Of a stretch of DNA of 10,086 nucleotides, positions 1 through 6,834 are shown piece after piece. A model generated the notes under the pieces. It was given only the letters and a program-made list of their open reading frames with translations, was not told the DNA's origin and did not search any database. Position numbers and translations under genes: made by a program. Source of the DNA: Acidimicrobiia bacterium (GTDB taxonomy: Bacteria; Actinomycetota; Acidimicrobiia; Spongiisociales; SHLN01); the NCBI GenBank assembly GCA_004283105.1, contig SHLN01000085.1, positions 1-10,086 on the forward strand. Reading direction: 5' to 3'. Positions within the stretch are counted from its first letter, which is position 1. Each line of letters begins with the position of its first letter.

Positions 1-68
1 AACGATTCCATACCCGAGTGGTACGCCCGTCGGAGAGGCTTCACTAGGGCCGTAGTACCCAGCGAACC

Positions 69-89
69 GGCCCCCGGCCCCCCGGCCCG
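69..89. repeat. GGCCCCC heptamer repeat, upstream copy
   Basis: Consecutive 7-base units: GGCCCCC at 69-75, GGCCCCCC (one extra C) at 76-83, then a decayed GGCCCG. The same unit occurs three times right after the stop codon of the next gene (635-655). In both places a second, different heptamer array follows downstream, so this looks like half of a composite repeat. The 7-base period is not compatible with coding. Confidence 0.7.
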
Positions 90-103
90 AGAGTGGCTAC
101 ACA

Positions 104-131
104 GCTGATGGCTGACTGCTGATTGCTGATC
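104..131. repeat. GCTGATN heptamer repeat, upstream copy
   Basis: Four consecutive heptamers: GCTGATG (104-110), GCTGACT (111-117), GCTGATT (118-124) and GCTGATC (125-131). Only the last base and one internal position vary. A related array (consensus GCTCATR) sits at 671-698 on the other side of the SRPBCC gene, again a short distance downstream of a GGCCCCC array. Confidence 0.75.
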
Positions 132-152
132 TCGGAATGATCGTTGGCGCTC

Positions 153-158
153 TACGGT
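153..158 (+). promoter_or_regulatory. Candidate -10 element for the SRPBCC gene
   Basis: TACGGT fits the actinobacterial TANNNT -10 pattern and the TACGNT form seen before two other start codons and in both arms of the 8195-8212 palindrome. Transcription would begin near 165, giving a leader of about 20 bases that contains the AAGGAG ribosome binding site. Its position downstream of the in-frame ATG at 137 argues that translation starts at GTG 188. No convincing -35 element is visible. Confidence 0.4.
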
Positions 159-176
159 TGTTGCCTGAAGATCAAC

Positions 177-182
177 AAGGAG
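177..182 (+). promoter_or_regulatory. Ribosome binding site deciding the SRPBCC start
   Basis: AAGGAG lies 5 bases before GTG 188, an ideal Shine-Dalgarno spacing. The in-frame ATG at 137 has no such site and would add 17 residues that do not look like this fold. It is the only clear Shine-Dalgarno sequence I see in front of a start codon in the window. Confidence 0.75.
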
Positions 183-187
183 TACCC

Positions 188-634
188 GTGCCAGGATTCA
201 CCGTCGAGCGAACGATCGACGCACCGGTCGACGAGGTCTGGGCCGAGCTGGCCGACTTCGGCGAGATCCAGAAGTGGAATCCGGGAGTGACCGAGTCCTA
301 CCTCACGTCTGAGGAGACCGAGGGGGAGGGGATCACCCGGCACTGCTCGCTCAAGCCGTTCGGATCCCTCAAGGAGCGGGTCGCCGGATGGCACCCCGGT
401 GAACGCCTCGTTGTCCACATCTACCAGATCGACCGCCTTCCCCTCAAGGACGGGATTGCAGATTTCACGCTCCACGACGAGGGCGAGGACACGACGAGGG
501 TCCACATCGACTACACGTACGAGCTCAAATGGTGGGCCAAGCTGATGCCGACAAGCCTGCTGCATACGCAGCTTGAACGCGGCTTCGGCGCGCTCCTCAA
601 GGGCCTCGACAAGCACGTGACAACAAACGCCTAG
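188..634 (+). CDS. SRPBCC-fold (polyketide cyclase/dehydrase-like) protein
   Basis: A 148-residue protein, normal for a single SRPBCC (START/Bet v1-like) domain, which folds around a hydrophobic cavity that binds a lipophilic ligand. The opening FTVERTIDAPVDEVWAEL is the classic first beta strand and helix of the family, followed by DFGEIQKWNPGV. The C-terminal helix is LLHTQLERGFGALLKGLDKHV. There is no signal peptide or membrane segment, so a cytoplasmic location is expected. I chose GTG 188 over ATG 137 because of the AAGGAG site at 177-182 and a -10-like hexamer at 153-158. The family assignment is firm, but ligand and reaction cannot be read from sequence. The gene is flanked by matching heptamer arrays, and the 3' array begins at the base after the stop codon. 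No functional link to lhr downstream is evident. Confidence 0.85.
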   Translation: MPGFTVERTIDAPVDEVWAELADFGEIQKWNPGVTESYLTSEETEGEGITRHCSLKPFGSLKERVAGWHPGERLVVHIYQIDRLPLKDGIADFTLHDEGEDTTRVHIDYTYELKWWAKLMPTSLLHTQLERGFGALLKGLDKHVTTNA

Positions 635-655
635 GGCCCCCGGCCCCCGGCCCCC
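635..655. repeat. GGCCCCC heptamer repeat, downstream copy
   Basis: Three perfect GGCCCCC units (635-641, 642-648, 649-655) starting at the base after the TAG stop of the SRPBCC gene. They match the array at 69-89 upstream of that gene. There is no hairpin with a T-run, so an intrinsic terminator is not supported. Confidence 0.8.
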
Positions 656-670
656 GGTTGGTCAGTTCTT

Positions 671-698
671 GCTCATAGCCCATGGCTCATAGCTCGCA
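671..698. repeat. GCTCATR heptamer repeat, downstream copy
   Basis: Four heptamers: GCTCATA (671-677), GCCCATG (678-684), GCTCATA (685-691) and GCTCGCA (692-698). They differ from the 104-131 array mainly by C for G at the fourth position. The order, GGCCCCC array first and then this one, and the spacing (15 bases here, about 20 upstream) are similar on both sides of the SRPBCC gene. Confidence 0.75.
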
Positions 699-725
699 GC
701 CCCGTTTCCTGTCACCCCTCGCGGG

Positions 726-731
726 TAACCT
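726..731 (+). promoter_or_regulatory. Candidate -10 element for lhr
   Basis: TAACCT lies 9 bases before the GTG start of lhr, so transcription would begin at or within 2-3 bases of the start codon (leaderless or nearly so). No Shine-Dalgarno sequence precedes the start, which fits. No clear -35 element is seen. Confidence 0.4.
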
Positions 732-740
732 CGCTTTCTA

Positions 741-3700
741 GTGGCTACCACAGCTGGCGACGCCCTGGGGCTCTTCTCCCAGCCGACCCGGGAATGGTTT
801 GAGACGTCGTTCCCGTCGCCGACCCGCGCCCAGCTCGATGGCTGGTCGGCCATCGCCGACGGCGCACACACGCTGATCCACGCCCCGACCGGCTCGGGCA
901 AGACACTTGCGGCCTTTCTCTACGCCCTCGACCGTCTGCACGCCGAGCCCGCTCCAGACGCCAAACAGCGGTGCCGGGTTTTGTACATCTCCCCGATGAA
1001 GGCGCTTGCCTACGACATCGACCGGAACCTCCGGGCCCCGCTGGCCGGCATCCGCAACGCCGCCGGCCGGCTCGGTCTCGAGCTTCCCGATGTCAGCACG
1101 GCCATGCGCACCGGAGACACCCCGGCAACCGAGCGCCGCCGCATGATGAAGACCCCGCCCGATGTGCTCATCACCACACCCGAGTCGCTCTATCTCATGC
1201 TCACCTCCCAGGTGCGGGAGATCCTCGCCCCGGTGCGATGGGTCATCGTGGACGAGGTCCACGCGGTGGCGGGAACCAAGCGCGGCTCACACCTTGCCCT
1301 CACCCTCGAACGACTCGAGGAGTTGGCCGATGCCCCGCAGCGAATCGGCCTGTCGGCGACCCAGAAACCGTTGTCCGAGATCGCCCGATTCCTGGGGGGC
1401 GGGAAGCCGAACGGCGAAGAATGGATCCCCCGGCCGGTCACGGTGGTCGATGCCCCCTGGGAGAAGGAGCTCGACATCCAGGTTGTCGTTCCGCTCCAGG
1501 ACATGACCCGGCCGGATCTGGCCATGCCGGCCGACGATCCCGCCGAGCCGCCCACCCGCTCCATCTGGCCGCTCATGTATCCAAAGCTGCTCGAGCTCAT
1601 CGAGAAGCACCGGTCGACCATCGTGTTCGGGAACAGCCGGGGACTCGTCGAGCGCCTTGCCCAGCAGCTCAACGACCTGGCCGGTCGCGAAGTCGCCCAG
1701 GCCCACCATGGCTCGTTGTCGCGCGAGCAGCGCCTCGTCATCGAGGATCGCCTCAAACGGGGAGACCTCCCGGCCGTCGTCGCCACCAGCTCGCTCGAGC
1801 TCGGGATCGACATGGAGGCAGTCGACCTCGTTCTCCTCGTCGAATCACCCAACACCGTCGCCAGCGGGCTGCAACGGGTCGGCCGGGCCGGGCACCAGGT
1901 GGGTGCTCCGAGCCGGGCCCGGGTGTTCCCGAAACACCGGGCCGATCTGTTGGAAGCGGCCGTCGTGGTCGATCGGATGTATGGGGGGGAGATCGAGGCC
2001 ACGTCCATCCCCCGCAATCCGCTCGACGTCCTCTCCCAGCAAATCGTGGCGCTCGTGTCGATGGGGGACTGGCAAGTGGACGACATGTTCGATCTCGTGC
2101 GCCGGGCCGCTCCGTTCTCCTCTCTCGGCCGGGGCGCCTTCGAGGCGGTGCTCGACATGCTGGCCGGCCGCTATCCATCGGATGAGTTCGCGGAGCTTCG
2201 TCCCCGCCTCGTGTGGGACCGGGTCGATGGCAGCCTCATGGCCCGTCCCGGTGCCCAGATGCTGGCGGTCACCAATCCCGGGACCATCCCCGACCGCGGC
2301 ATGTATCGGGTCTCTCTCCCCGAGGGAGGCCATGTCGGCGAGCTCGACGAAGAGATGGTCTACGAGTCCCGGGTGGGTGACGTCATCACTCTCGGCTCAA
2401 CCGCCTGGCGTATCAATGAGATCGACCACGACCGGGTACGGGTGACCCCGGCTGCGCCCGGAACGCCCAGCAAGCTGCCGTTCTGGCACGGGGACATGGT
2501 GGGGCGGCCCCTCGAGCTCGGCCGGGCCATCGGCGGGTTCATCCGCGAGATCGGTGCCCTGGGACGAGAGGAGGCGGCCGGGCACCTCATCGAGCGGTAT
2601 CGCTTCGATTCGTGGGCGGCCGCCAACCTGGCCGCCTTCATCGCCGACGAGAAGGAGGTCACCGGGACACTGCCCACCGACCGCACCATCGTGATCGAGC
2701 GCTACCGGGACGAGATCGGTGACTGGAGGATGGTGCTCCTTTCCCCGTTCGGGGCCCGGGTCCACGCCCCCTGGTCGCTGGCGGCATCGGCCAAACTCCG
2801 AAGCCGGTACGACTACGAAGTCGACGCCATGTGGACCGACGATGGCATGGTTTTCCGGTTCCCCGATGCCGACGAGCCACCTCCTGCCGATGCACTGCTC
2901 GTCGAGCCCGAGGAGCTCGAGGAGATGGTGGTCGAGGAAGTGGCCAACAGTGCCCTGTTTGCCTCCCGCTTCCGGGAAGCGGCCGGCCGGGCGCTGCTGC
3001 TCCCTCGCCGCCGGCCCGGCGACCGGACCCCGCTCTGGTTGCAGCGTCGCCGTTCGGCCGACCTGCTCAAGATCGCCCGCAACTACCCGTCCTTCCCCAT
3101 CGTGCTCGAGACCTACCGGGAAGTACTCCAGGAGCACTTCGACCTTCCGGCGTTGACCGAGCTGCTGGGAGATATCCGGGCCCGCAAGGTCCGGGTCACC
3201 GACGTGGCTCTCGATACCCCGAGCCCGTTCGCCTCGTCGCTCACATTCGACTTCATCGCCGCCTACATGTATGAGTACGATGCCCCGCCGGCCGAGCGAC
3301 GAGCGGCCGCCCTCACCCTCGATCGCGGGCTGCTGGCCGAGCTGCTCGGTGAGCCCGAGCTGCGCAGCCTGCTCGACCCGGAGGTGGTGGCCGAGGTCGA
3401 GCTCGAGTTGCAGCGGCTGTTGCCCGACCGGCACGCCCGCTCTGCTGGAGCCGTCCACGACTTGCTTCGTCATCTCGGCCCACTCGGGCGAATCGACCTC
3501 GAAGCCAGGGTCGATGGTGATCTCGATGCATTCATCACCGAGCTCGAAACCAACCGGCAAGTAATCGGTGTTCAGTCCGGCGATGGGGAGCGATGGGCCG
3601 CGGTCGAAGACGCCGCCCGGTTGCGCGACGCCCTCGGCATGGCCCTGCCCCAGGGGATCCCGGACGCGTTCCTCGAACCGGTGGAGGATCCTCTCGGCGA

Positions 3701-5126
3701 CGTCGTCGGCCGGTTCGCCCGCACCCATGGTCCCTTCACGGCACGGCAGGCGGCCGGAGCGCTCGGTCTGGCACCGGCGGTGGTCGATGAGGTCCTCAAC
3801 CGGCTCGAATCGGCCGGTCGGGCTGCCCGGGGAGCCTTCCTGCCCGCAGGCACGGGCCAGGAATGGGTAGACACCGATGTGCTGCGCCGCTTGCGGCGCC
3901 GCTCCCTCGCCAAGCTCCGCTCCGAGGTCGAACCGGTGGAAGCGCCCGCACTCGGGGAGTTCCTCGCCCGCTGGCAGCACATCGGGAACCGGCAGTCCAG
4001 CCTGGATCGGCTCTTCGAAATTGTTCGCCAGCTGCAGGGTGCTTCCATCCCCGCCTCCATTCTCGAGACCGATGTGCTGCCGTCCCGCATGTCCTACGGC
4101 CCCGAGATCCTCGATCAACTCATGGCCTCCGGTGAAGTGGTGTGGATCGGGCGGGGCGCGCTCGGCTCGAACGACGGCCGCCTGTCGCTCTATCTGCGCG
4201 AACAGATTCCGCTGCTCCACTTGCCGCCGCCAGACGAGCCCCCCTCGGAGCCTATCCACGACCGGCTGCGCGAGCACCTCGCCGGTCAGGGAGCTTCGTT
4301 CTTCCGTGATCTGTATACCGCCGCCGGCGGGCGGGATCCGCAGGACACCCTCGACGCCCTGTGGGATCTCGTGTGGGCTGGAGAAGTCACCAACGACACC
4401 CTCGGTCCGCTGCGGGCGTTTCTCTGGGGGAAGGTGAAGCGGACCAGCAAGGCTCGCCGGCCGCGTCTGCCTTCGGCAGCCCCGCCGGCGGGAAGCGGAC
4501 GCTGGTACCTCGTCGAATCGCTGATTCTGCCCTTTCCCGAAGCCACCGTCCGGGCGAAGGCACTCACCGATCAACTACTGGAGCGCACCGGCATCCTCAC
4601 CCGCGACGTCGCCGCGGCCGAAGGGATCACCGGGGGATTCAGCGGTATCTATCCGGTGCTGCGGGCACTCGAGGACGCCGGGCAGGTGCGGCGCGGCTAC
4701 TTCGTCGAAGGCCTTGGCGGGGCGCAGTTCTCTTCACCCGGCGCCGTCGATCGGCTCCGGCAGCCCTCGGACGAGAAGGCGTTGCTGCTGGCGGCCGCCG
4801 ATCCCGCCAACCCGTACGGGGCGGCGGTCCCCTGGCTCGACAACGAGGTGGGCCGGCCGAGCCGCTCGGCCGGGGCTTACGTCATCACCGTCGGGGGACG
4901 GCTCGTTGTATTCGTTGAGCGAGGCGGCCGCAAGGTGCTCACCTTTTCTGCCGACGAAGGGCTGCTCACCCAGGCGGTCGACCCGCTCCGCAAGCTGGCC
5001 GGGCGCCGCCGCCGCTTCGAGGTCGAAACCATCGACGGCGAGCGGGCGGCCGTAGCCCCGCTCGGGGCGTTGCTGATGGCATCCGGGTTCGTCGACTCCT
5101 ACAAGGGCCTGGCATACCGGGATTGA
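741..5126 (+). CDS. lhr: ATP-dependent helicase Lhr, full-length
   Basis: Lhr is a superfamily 2 helicase that moves 3' to 5' on single-stranded DNA and unwinds duplexes, with RNA:DNA hybrids preferred in the mycobacterial enzyme. All helicase motifs are present: APTGSGKT (residues 48-55), PMKAL (85-89), TPESL (146-150), DEVH (171-174), SAT (205-207), VFGNSR (295-300), VATSSLELGIDM (347-358) and QRVGRAGH (378-385). Lhr-specific parts follow: TNPGTIPDRGMYRVSLPEGG (511-530), LPFWHGD with Trp582 in the region that contacts nucleic acid in the mycobacterial protein, and the DEAD-associated region around PLWLQRRRSADLLKIARNYP (764-782). Residues from about 880 to 1461 form the long C-terminal region of winged-helix modules. 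At 1461 residues it is close to the roughly 1500 of full-length Lhr, not the short Lhr-core form. The GTG start is supported by alignment from memory of LFSQPTREWF with the start of mycobacterial Lhr. The DNA glycosylase gene nei follows after 3 bases. Confidence 0.97.
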   Translation: MATTAGDALGLFSQPTREWFETSFPSPTRAQLDGWSAIADGAHTLIHAPTGSGKTLAAFLYALDRLHAEPAPDAKQRCRVLYISPMKALAYDIDRNLRAPLAGIRNAAGRLGLELPDVSTAMRTGDTPATERRRMMKTPPDVLITTPESLYLMLTSQVREILAPVRWVIVDEVHAVAGTKRGSHLALTLERLEELADAPQRIGLSATQKPLSEIARFLGGGKPNGEEWIPRPVTVVDAPWEKELDIQVVVPLQDMTRPDLAMPADDPAEPPTRSIWPLMYPKLLELIEKHRSTIVFGNSRGLVERLAQQLNDLAGREVAQAHHGSLSREQRLVIEDRLKRGDLPAVVATSSLELGIDMEAVDLVLLVESPNTVASGLQRVGRAGHQVGAPSRARVFPKHRADLLEAAVVVDRMYGGEIEATSIPRNPLDVLSQQIVALVSMGDWQVDDMFDLVRRAAPFSSLGRGAFEAVLDMLAGRYPSDEFAELRPRLVWDRVDGSLMARPGAQMLAVTNPGTIPDRGMYRVSLPEGGHVGELDEEMVYESRVGDVITLGSTAWRINEIDHDRVRVTPAAPGTPSKLPFWHGDMVGRPLELGRAIGGFIREIGALGREEAAGHLIERYRFDSWAAANLAAFIADEKEVTGTLPTDRTIVIERYRDEIGDWRMVLLSPFGARVHAPWSLAASAKLRSRYDYEVDAMWTDDGMVFRFPDADEPPPADALLVEPEELEEMVVEEVANSALFASRFREAAGRALLLPRRRPGDRTPLWLQRRRSADLLKIARNYPSFPIVLETYREVLQEHFDLPALTELLGDIRARKVRVTDVALDTPSPFASSLTFDFIAAYMYEYDAPPAERRAAALTLDRGLLAELLGEPELRSLLDPEVVAEVELELQRLLPDRHARSAGAVHDLLRHLGPLGRIDLEARVDGDLDAFITELETNRQVIGVQSGDGERWAAVEDAARLRDALGMALPQGIPDAFLEPVEDPLGDVVGRFARTHGPFTARQAAGALGLAPAVVDEVLNRLESAGRAARGAFLPAGTGQEWVDTDVLRRLRRRSLAKLRSEVEPVEAPALGEFLARWQHIGNRQSSLDRLFEIVRQLQGASIPASILETDVLPSRMSYGPEILDQLMASGEVVWIGRGALGSNDGRLSLYLREQIPLLHLPPPDEPPSEPIHDRLREHLAGQGASFFRDLYTAAGGRDPQDTLDALWDLVWAGEVTNDTLGPLRAFLWGKVKRTSKARRPRLPSAAPPAGSGRWYLVESLILPFPEATVRAKALTDQLLERTGILTRDVAAAEGITGGFSGIYPVLRALEDAGQVRRGYFVEGLGGAQFSSPGAVDRLRQPSDEKALLLAAADPANPYGAAVPWLDNEVGRPSRSAGAYVITVGGRLVVFVERGGRKVLTFSADEGLLTQAVDPLRKLAGRRRRFEVETIDGERAAVAPLGALLMASGFVDSYKGLAYRD

Positions 5127-5129
5127 GTG

Positions 5130-5912
5130 ATGCCCGAAGGTGACACGCTCTATCAGGCTGCCCGGCGCCTCCAACCCCTCGTGGGTGGGGAGGCGGTTCG
5201 GCTGGACGGATCGGCCAGGGCCGTGCAGGAGTGGCGTGGGCGCCTGGCAGGTCGCCGGGTCGAGGAGATTCGGAGCCGCGGCAAGCACCTGCTGATCCAC
5301 TTCGAGGGTGCCCTGGCCGTCCGCACACATCTCGGCATGACCGGGCAATGGCATCGCTATTCGCCGGGGGAGCGTTGGCGTAAGAGCCCCGGGAAGGCCC
5401 GGGTGGTGGTGGAAACGGCCGACCAGGTGGCGGTGTGCTTTGCCGCTCCCGATGTCTCGGCCGGTCCGAGGGTCATGATTGAGAACGAGATCGCCCATCT
5501 CGGTCCCGACCTCCTCGCCGACGAGTTCGATCCCGCCGAGGCTGCCGCCCGAGCGGTGGACTCCACGGCGGAGACGGTGGCCGATCTGCTGCTCGATCAA
5601 CGAGTCATGGCGGGGGTGGGAAACGTCTACAAGTCCGAGGTGCTCTTCCTCGAGCGCCTTCATCCGCTGACCCCACTGTCTGATTTGGGTAGCCAGCAAT
5701 TGATTGGATTGGCCACGCGGTCACGCCGGCTGCTGTGGGCTAACCGGGTCCGATCAACGCGCAACACCACCGGCTACGGTCGCAACGCCCACCTGTGGGT
5801 GTACGGGCGGGCCCATCGCTCCTGCCGACGCTGCGGCACCAGCATCGAGCGCGACGAGCTGGGTGAGCACGGGCGCACCACGTACTGGTGCCCGCGCTGC
5901 CAACCGGGATAA
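5130..5912 (+). CDS. nei: Fpg/Nei family DNA glycosylase/AP lyase (Nei2-like)
   Basis: This enzyme excises oxidised bases and cleaves the resulting abasic site. After Met removal the N-terminal Pro is the nucleophile, followed by the essential Glu (MPEGD). The beta-loop Lys is at 52 (SRGKHLL). The helix-two-turn-helix region has LLLDQRVMAGVGNVYKSEVL, with Asn165. A C-terminal zinc finger uses Cys232, Cys235, Cys254 and Cys257, with the substrate-loop Arg249 in HGRTTYWCPRCQPG. Its 260 residues are normal for the family. The start must be ATG 5130: using the in-frame GTG at 5127 would put Met before MPEG and bury the catalytic Pro. Three bases separate it from the lhr stop and no Shine-Dalgarno is present, so translational coupling to lhr is likely. 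The lhr-nei order matches the mycobacterial lhr/nei2 pair. MPEGD rather than the MPELPEV start of Fpg favours Nei; base specificity is not proven. Confidence 0.95.
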   Translation: MPEGDTLYQAARRLQPLVGGEAVRLDGSARAVQEWRGRLAGRRVEEIRSRGKHLLIHFEGALAVRTHLGMTGQWHRYSPGERWRKSPGKARVVVETADQVAVCFAAPDVSAGPRVMIENEIAHLGPDLLADEFDPAEAAARAVDSTAETVADLLLDQRVMAGVGNVYKSEVLFLERLHPLTPLSDLGSQQLIGLATRSRRLLWANRVRSTRNTTGYGRNAHLWVYGRAHRSCRRCGTSIERDELGEHGRTTYWCPRCQPG

Positions 5913-5964
5913 TCCGTCGGGCGCAATCGGACGACAGCCTTGCATTCACCGTCCTCGGGATGTC

Positions 5965-5970
5965 TAGGGT
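5965..5970 (+). promoter_or_regulatory. Candidate -10 element for the PEP mutase-like gene
   Basis: TAGGGT ends 6 bases before ATG 5977, which would place the transcription start on the A of the start codon. There is no Shine-Dalgarno sequence. A weak TTGCAT lies 19 bases upstream (5940-5945), longer than the ideal -35 spacing. Confidence 0.4.
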
Positions 5971-5976
5971 GACTGG

Positions 5977-6792
5977 ATGACCGACCAGGCAGCGAAAACG
6001 GCCCACTTTGGGGACCTTCATCATCGGGACGGGCCGTTGCTGCTGCCCAACCCCTGGGACGTCGGATCCGCCAAACTGTTCGCCTCGCTCGGCTTTCAGG
6101 CTCTCGCCACCACCAGCTCGGGACACGCCGCCACGCTCGGTCGTCTCGACGGCGGGGTGAGCCGGGAGGAAGCGTTGGCGCACGCCGCCACCATCGTGGC
6201 CGCCACCGACCTGCCGGTGAGCGCCGACCTGGAGAACGGCTTCGCCGACGATCCGGCCGGAGTGGCCCAAACCATCCGGCTCGCCGGCGATACCGGGCTG
6301 GCCGGTTGCTCGGTTGAGGACTTCACCGGCCGGGAGGATGACCCCATCTACGACGATGGCCTGGCGGTCGAGCGGGTGGCGGCCGCCGCCGAGGCCGCCC
6401 ACGGGGGGCCGGTTCGCATGGTCCTTACGGCTCGGTCCGAGAACTTCTTGCACGGTCGTCCCGACCTGGACGACACCATCTCCCGCTTGCGGGCCTTCGA
6501 GGAAGCCGGAGCCGACGTCGTGTACGCGCCGGGTCTCACCGATGCCGACGGTATCCGCCGCCTGGTGGAGTCGGTAGGAGTCCCCGTCAATGTGCTGGCA
6601 CTCCCGGGCGTTCCGCCCGTGGCCGAACTGGCCGCCATCGGCGTCAAGCGCATCTCAGTCGGGAGTGGGTTCAACCTCGTCGGGCTCGCCGCGGTGGCGT
6701 CGGCGGGACAGGAGCTCCTCGACGCGGGAACGTACGGCTTCTGGGACCTTGCCGGCGAAGGGATCCAGATTCGCAACGCGGCGTTCGACTAG
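5977..6792 (+). CDS. Isocitrate lyase/PEP mutase superfamily protein
   Basis: A 271-residue TIM-barrel enzyme of the PEP mutase/isocitrate lyase superfamily, whose members make or break C-C or C-P bonds next to an alpha-keto acid using bound Mg2+. Family blocks in order are LLLPNPWDVGSAKLF (21-35), ATTSSGHAATLGR (44-56), the metal-site motif ADLENGFADDP (83-93), GCSVEDF (110-116), LTARSENFLHGRPDLDDTI (150-168), and GVKRISVGSGFNL (222-234). The KKCGH catalytic block of true isocitrate and methylisocitrate lyases is absent, so it is not AceA or PrpB. It belongs to a widespread actinobacterial group of about 270 residues whose substrate I cannot name. No signal or membrane segment is visible, so it should be cytosolic. 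It stands 64 bases after nei with its own candidate leaderless promoter and no pathway neighbour. Confidence 0.88.
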   Translation: MTDQAAKTAHFGDLHHRDGPLLLPNPWDVGSAKLFASLGFQALATTSSGHAATLGRLDGGVSREEALAHAATIVAATDLPVSADLENGFADDPAGVAQTIRLAGDTGLAGCSVEDFTGREDDPIYDDGLAVERVAAAAEAAHGGPVRMVLTARSENFLHGRPDLDDTISRLRAFEEAGADVVYAPGLTDADGIRRLVESVGVPVNVLALPGVPPVAELAAIGVKRISVGSGFNLVGLAAVASAGQELLDAGTYGFWDLAGEGIQIRNAAFD

Positions 6793-6821
6793 CCCATCAC
6801 CACCTCGTGGAGGTCAGGGCG

Positions 6822-6827
6822 TACGAT
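6822..6827 (+). promoter_or_regulatory. Candidate -10 element for the sulfotransferase gene
   Basis: TACGAT ends 7 bases before ATG 6835, predicting a leaderless transcript. The only purine-rich stretch upstream (GGAGG at 6809-6813) is too far away, about 21 bases, to serve as a ribosome binding site. No clear -35 element is seen. Confidence 0.45.
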
Positions 6828-6834
6828 TCACCGG

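Noticed and set aside
1..68. A possible gene tail at the left edge
   Set aside because: Plus frames end at 45-47, 53-55 and 106-108, and a minus-strand start is also possible. Fewer than 36 codons are visible in any of these and none has a recognisable motif.
93..107. GTGGCTAC-ACAGCTG, nearly repeating the first 16 bases of lhr (741-756)
   Set aside because: A 15-of-16 match with one gap is expected about once by chance in a window this size. The flanks do not extend the similarity.
69..131. Tandem repeats as a possible CRISPR array
   Set aside because: The units are only 7 bases long with no spacers, and no cas genes are present.
2397..4574. A 725-codon open frame on the minus strand inside lhr
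   Set aside because: It lies codon-for-codon antiparallel to lhr, so it needs only the absence of sense codons TTA, CTA and TCA, which are rare in GC-rich genes. The translation shows no domain.
4734..5699. A 321-codon minus-strand frame crossing the lhr-nei junction
   Set aside because: It has the same antiparallel phase to both genes and the same codon-usage explanation. Both sense genes have complete family motifs.
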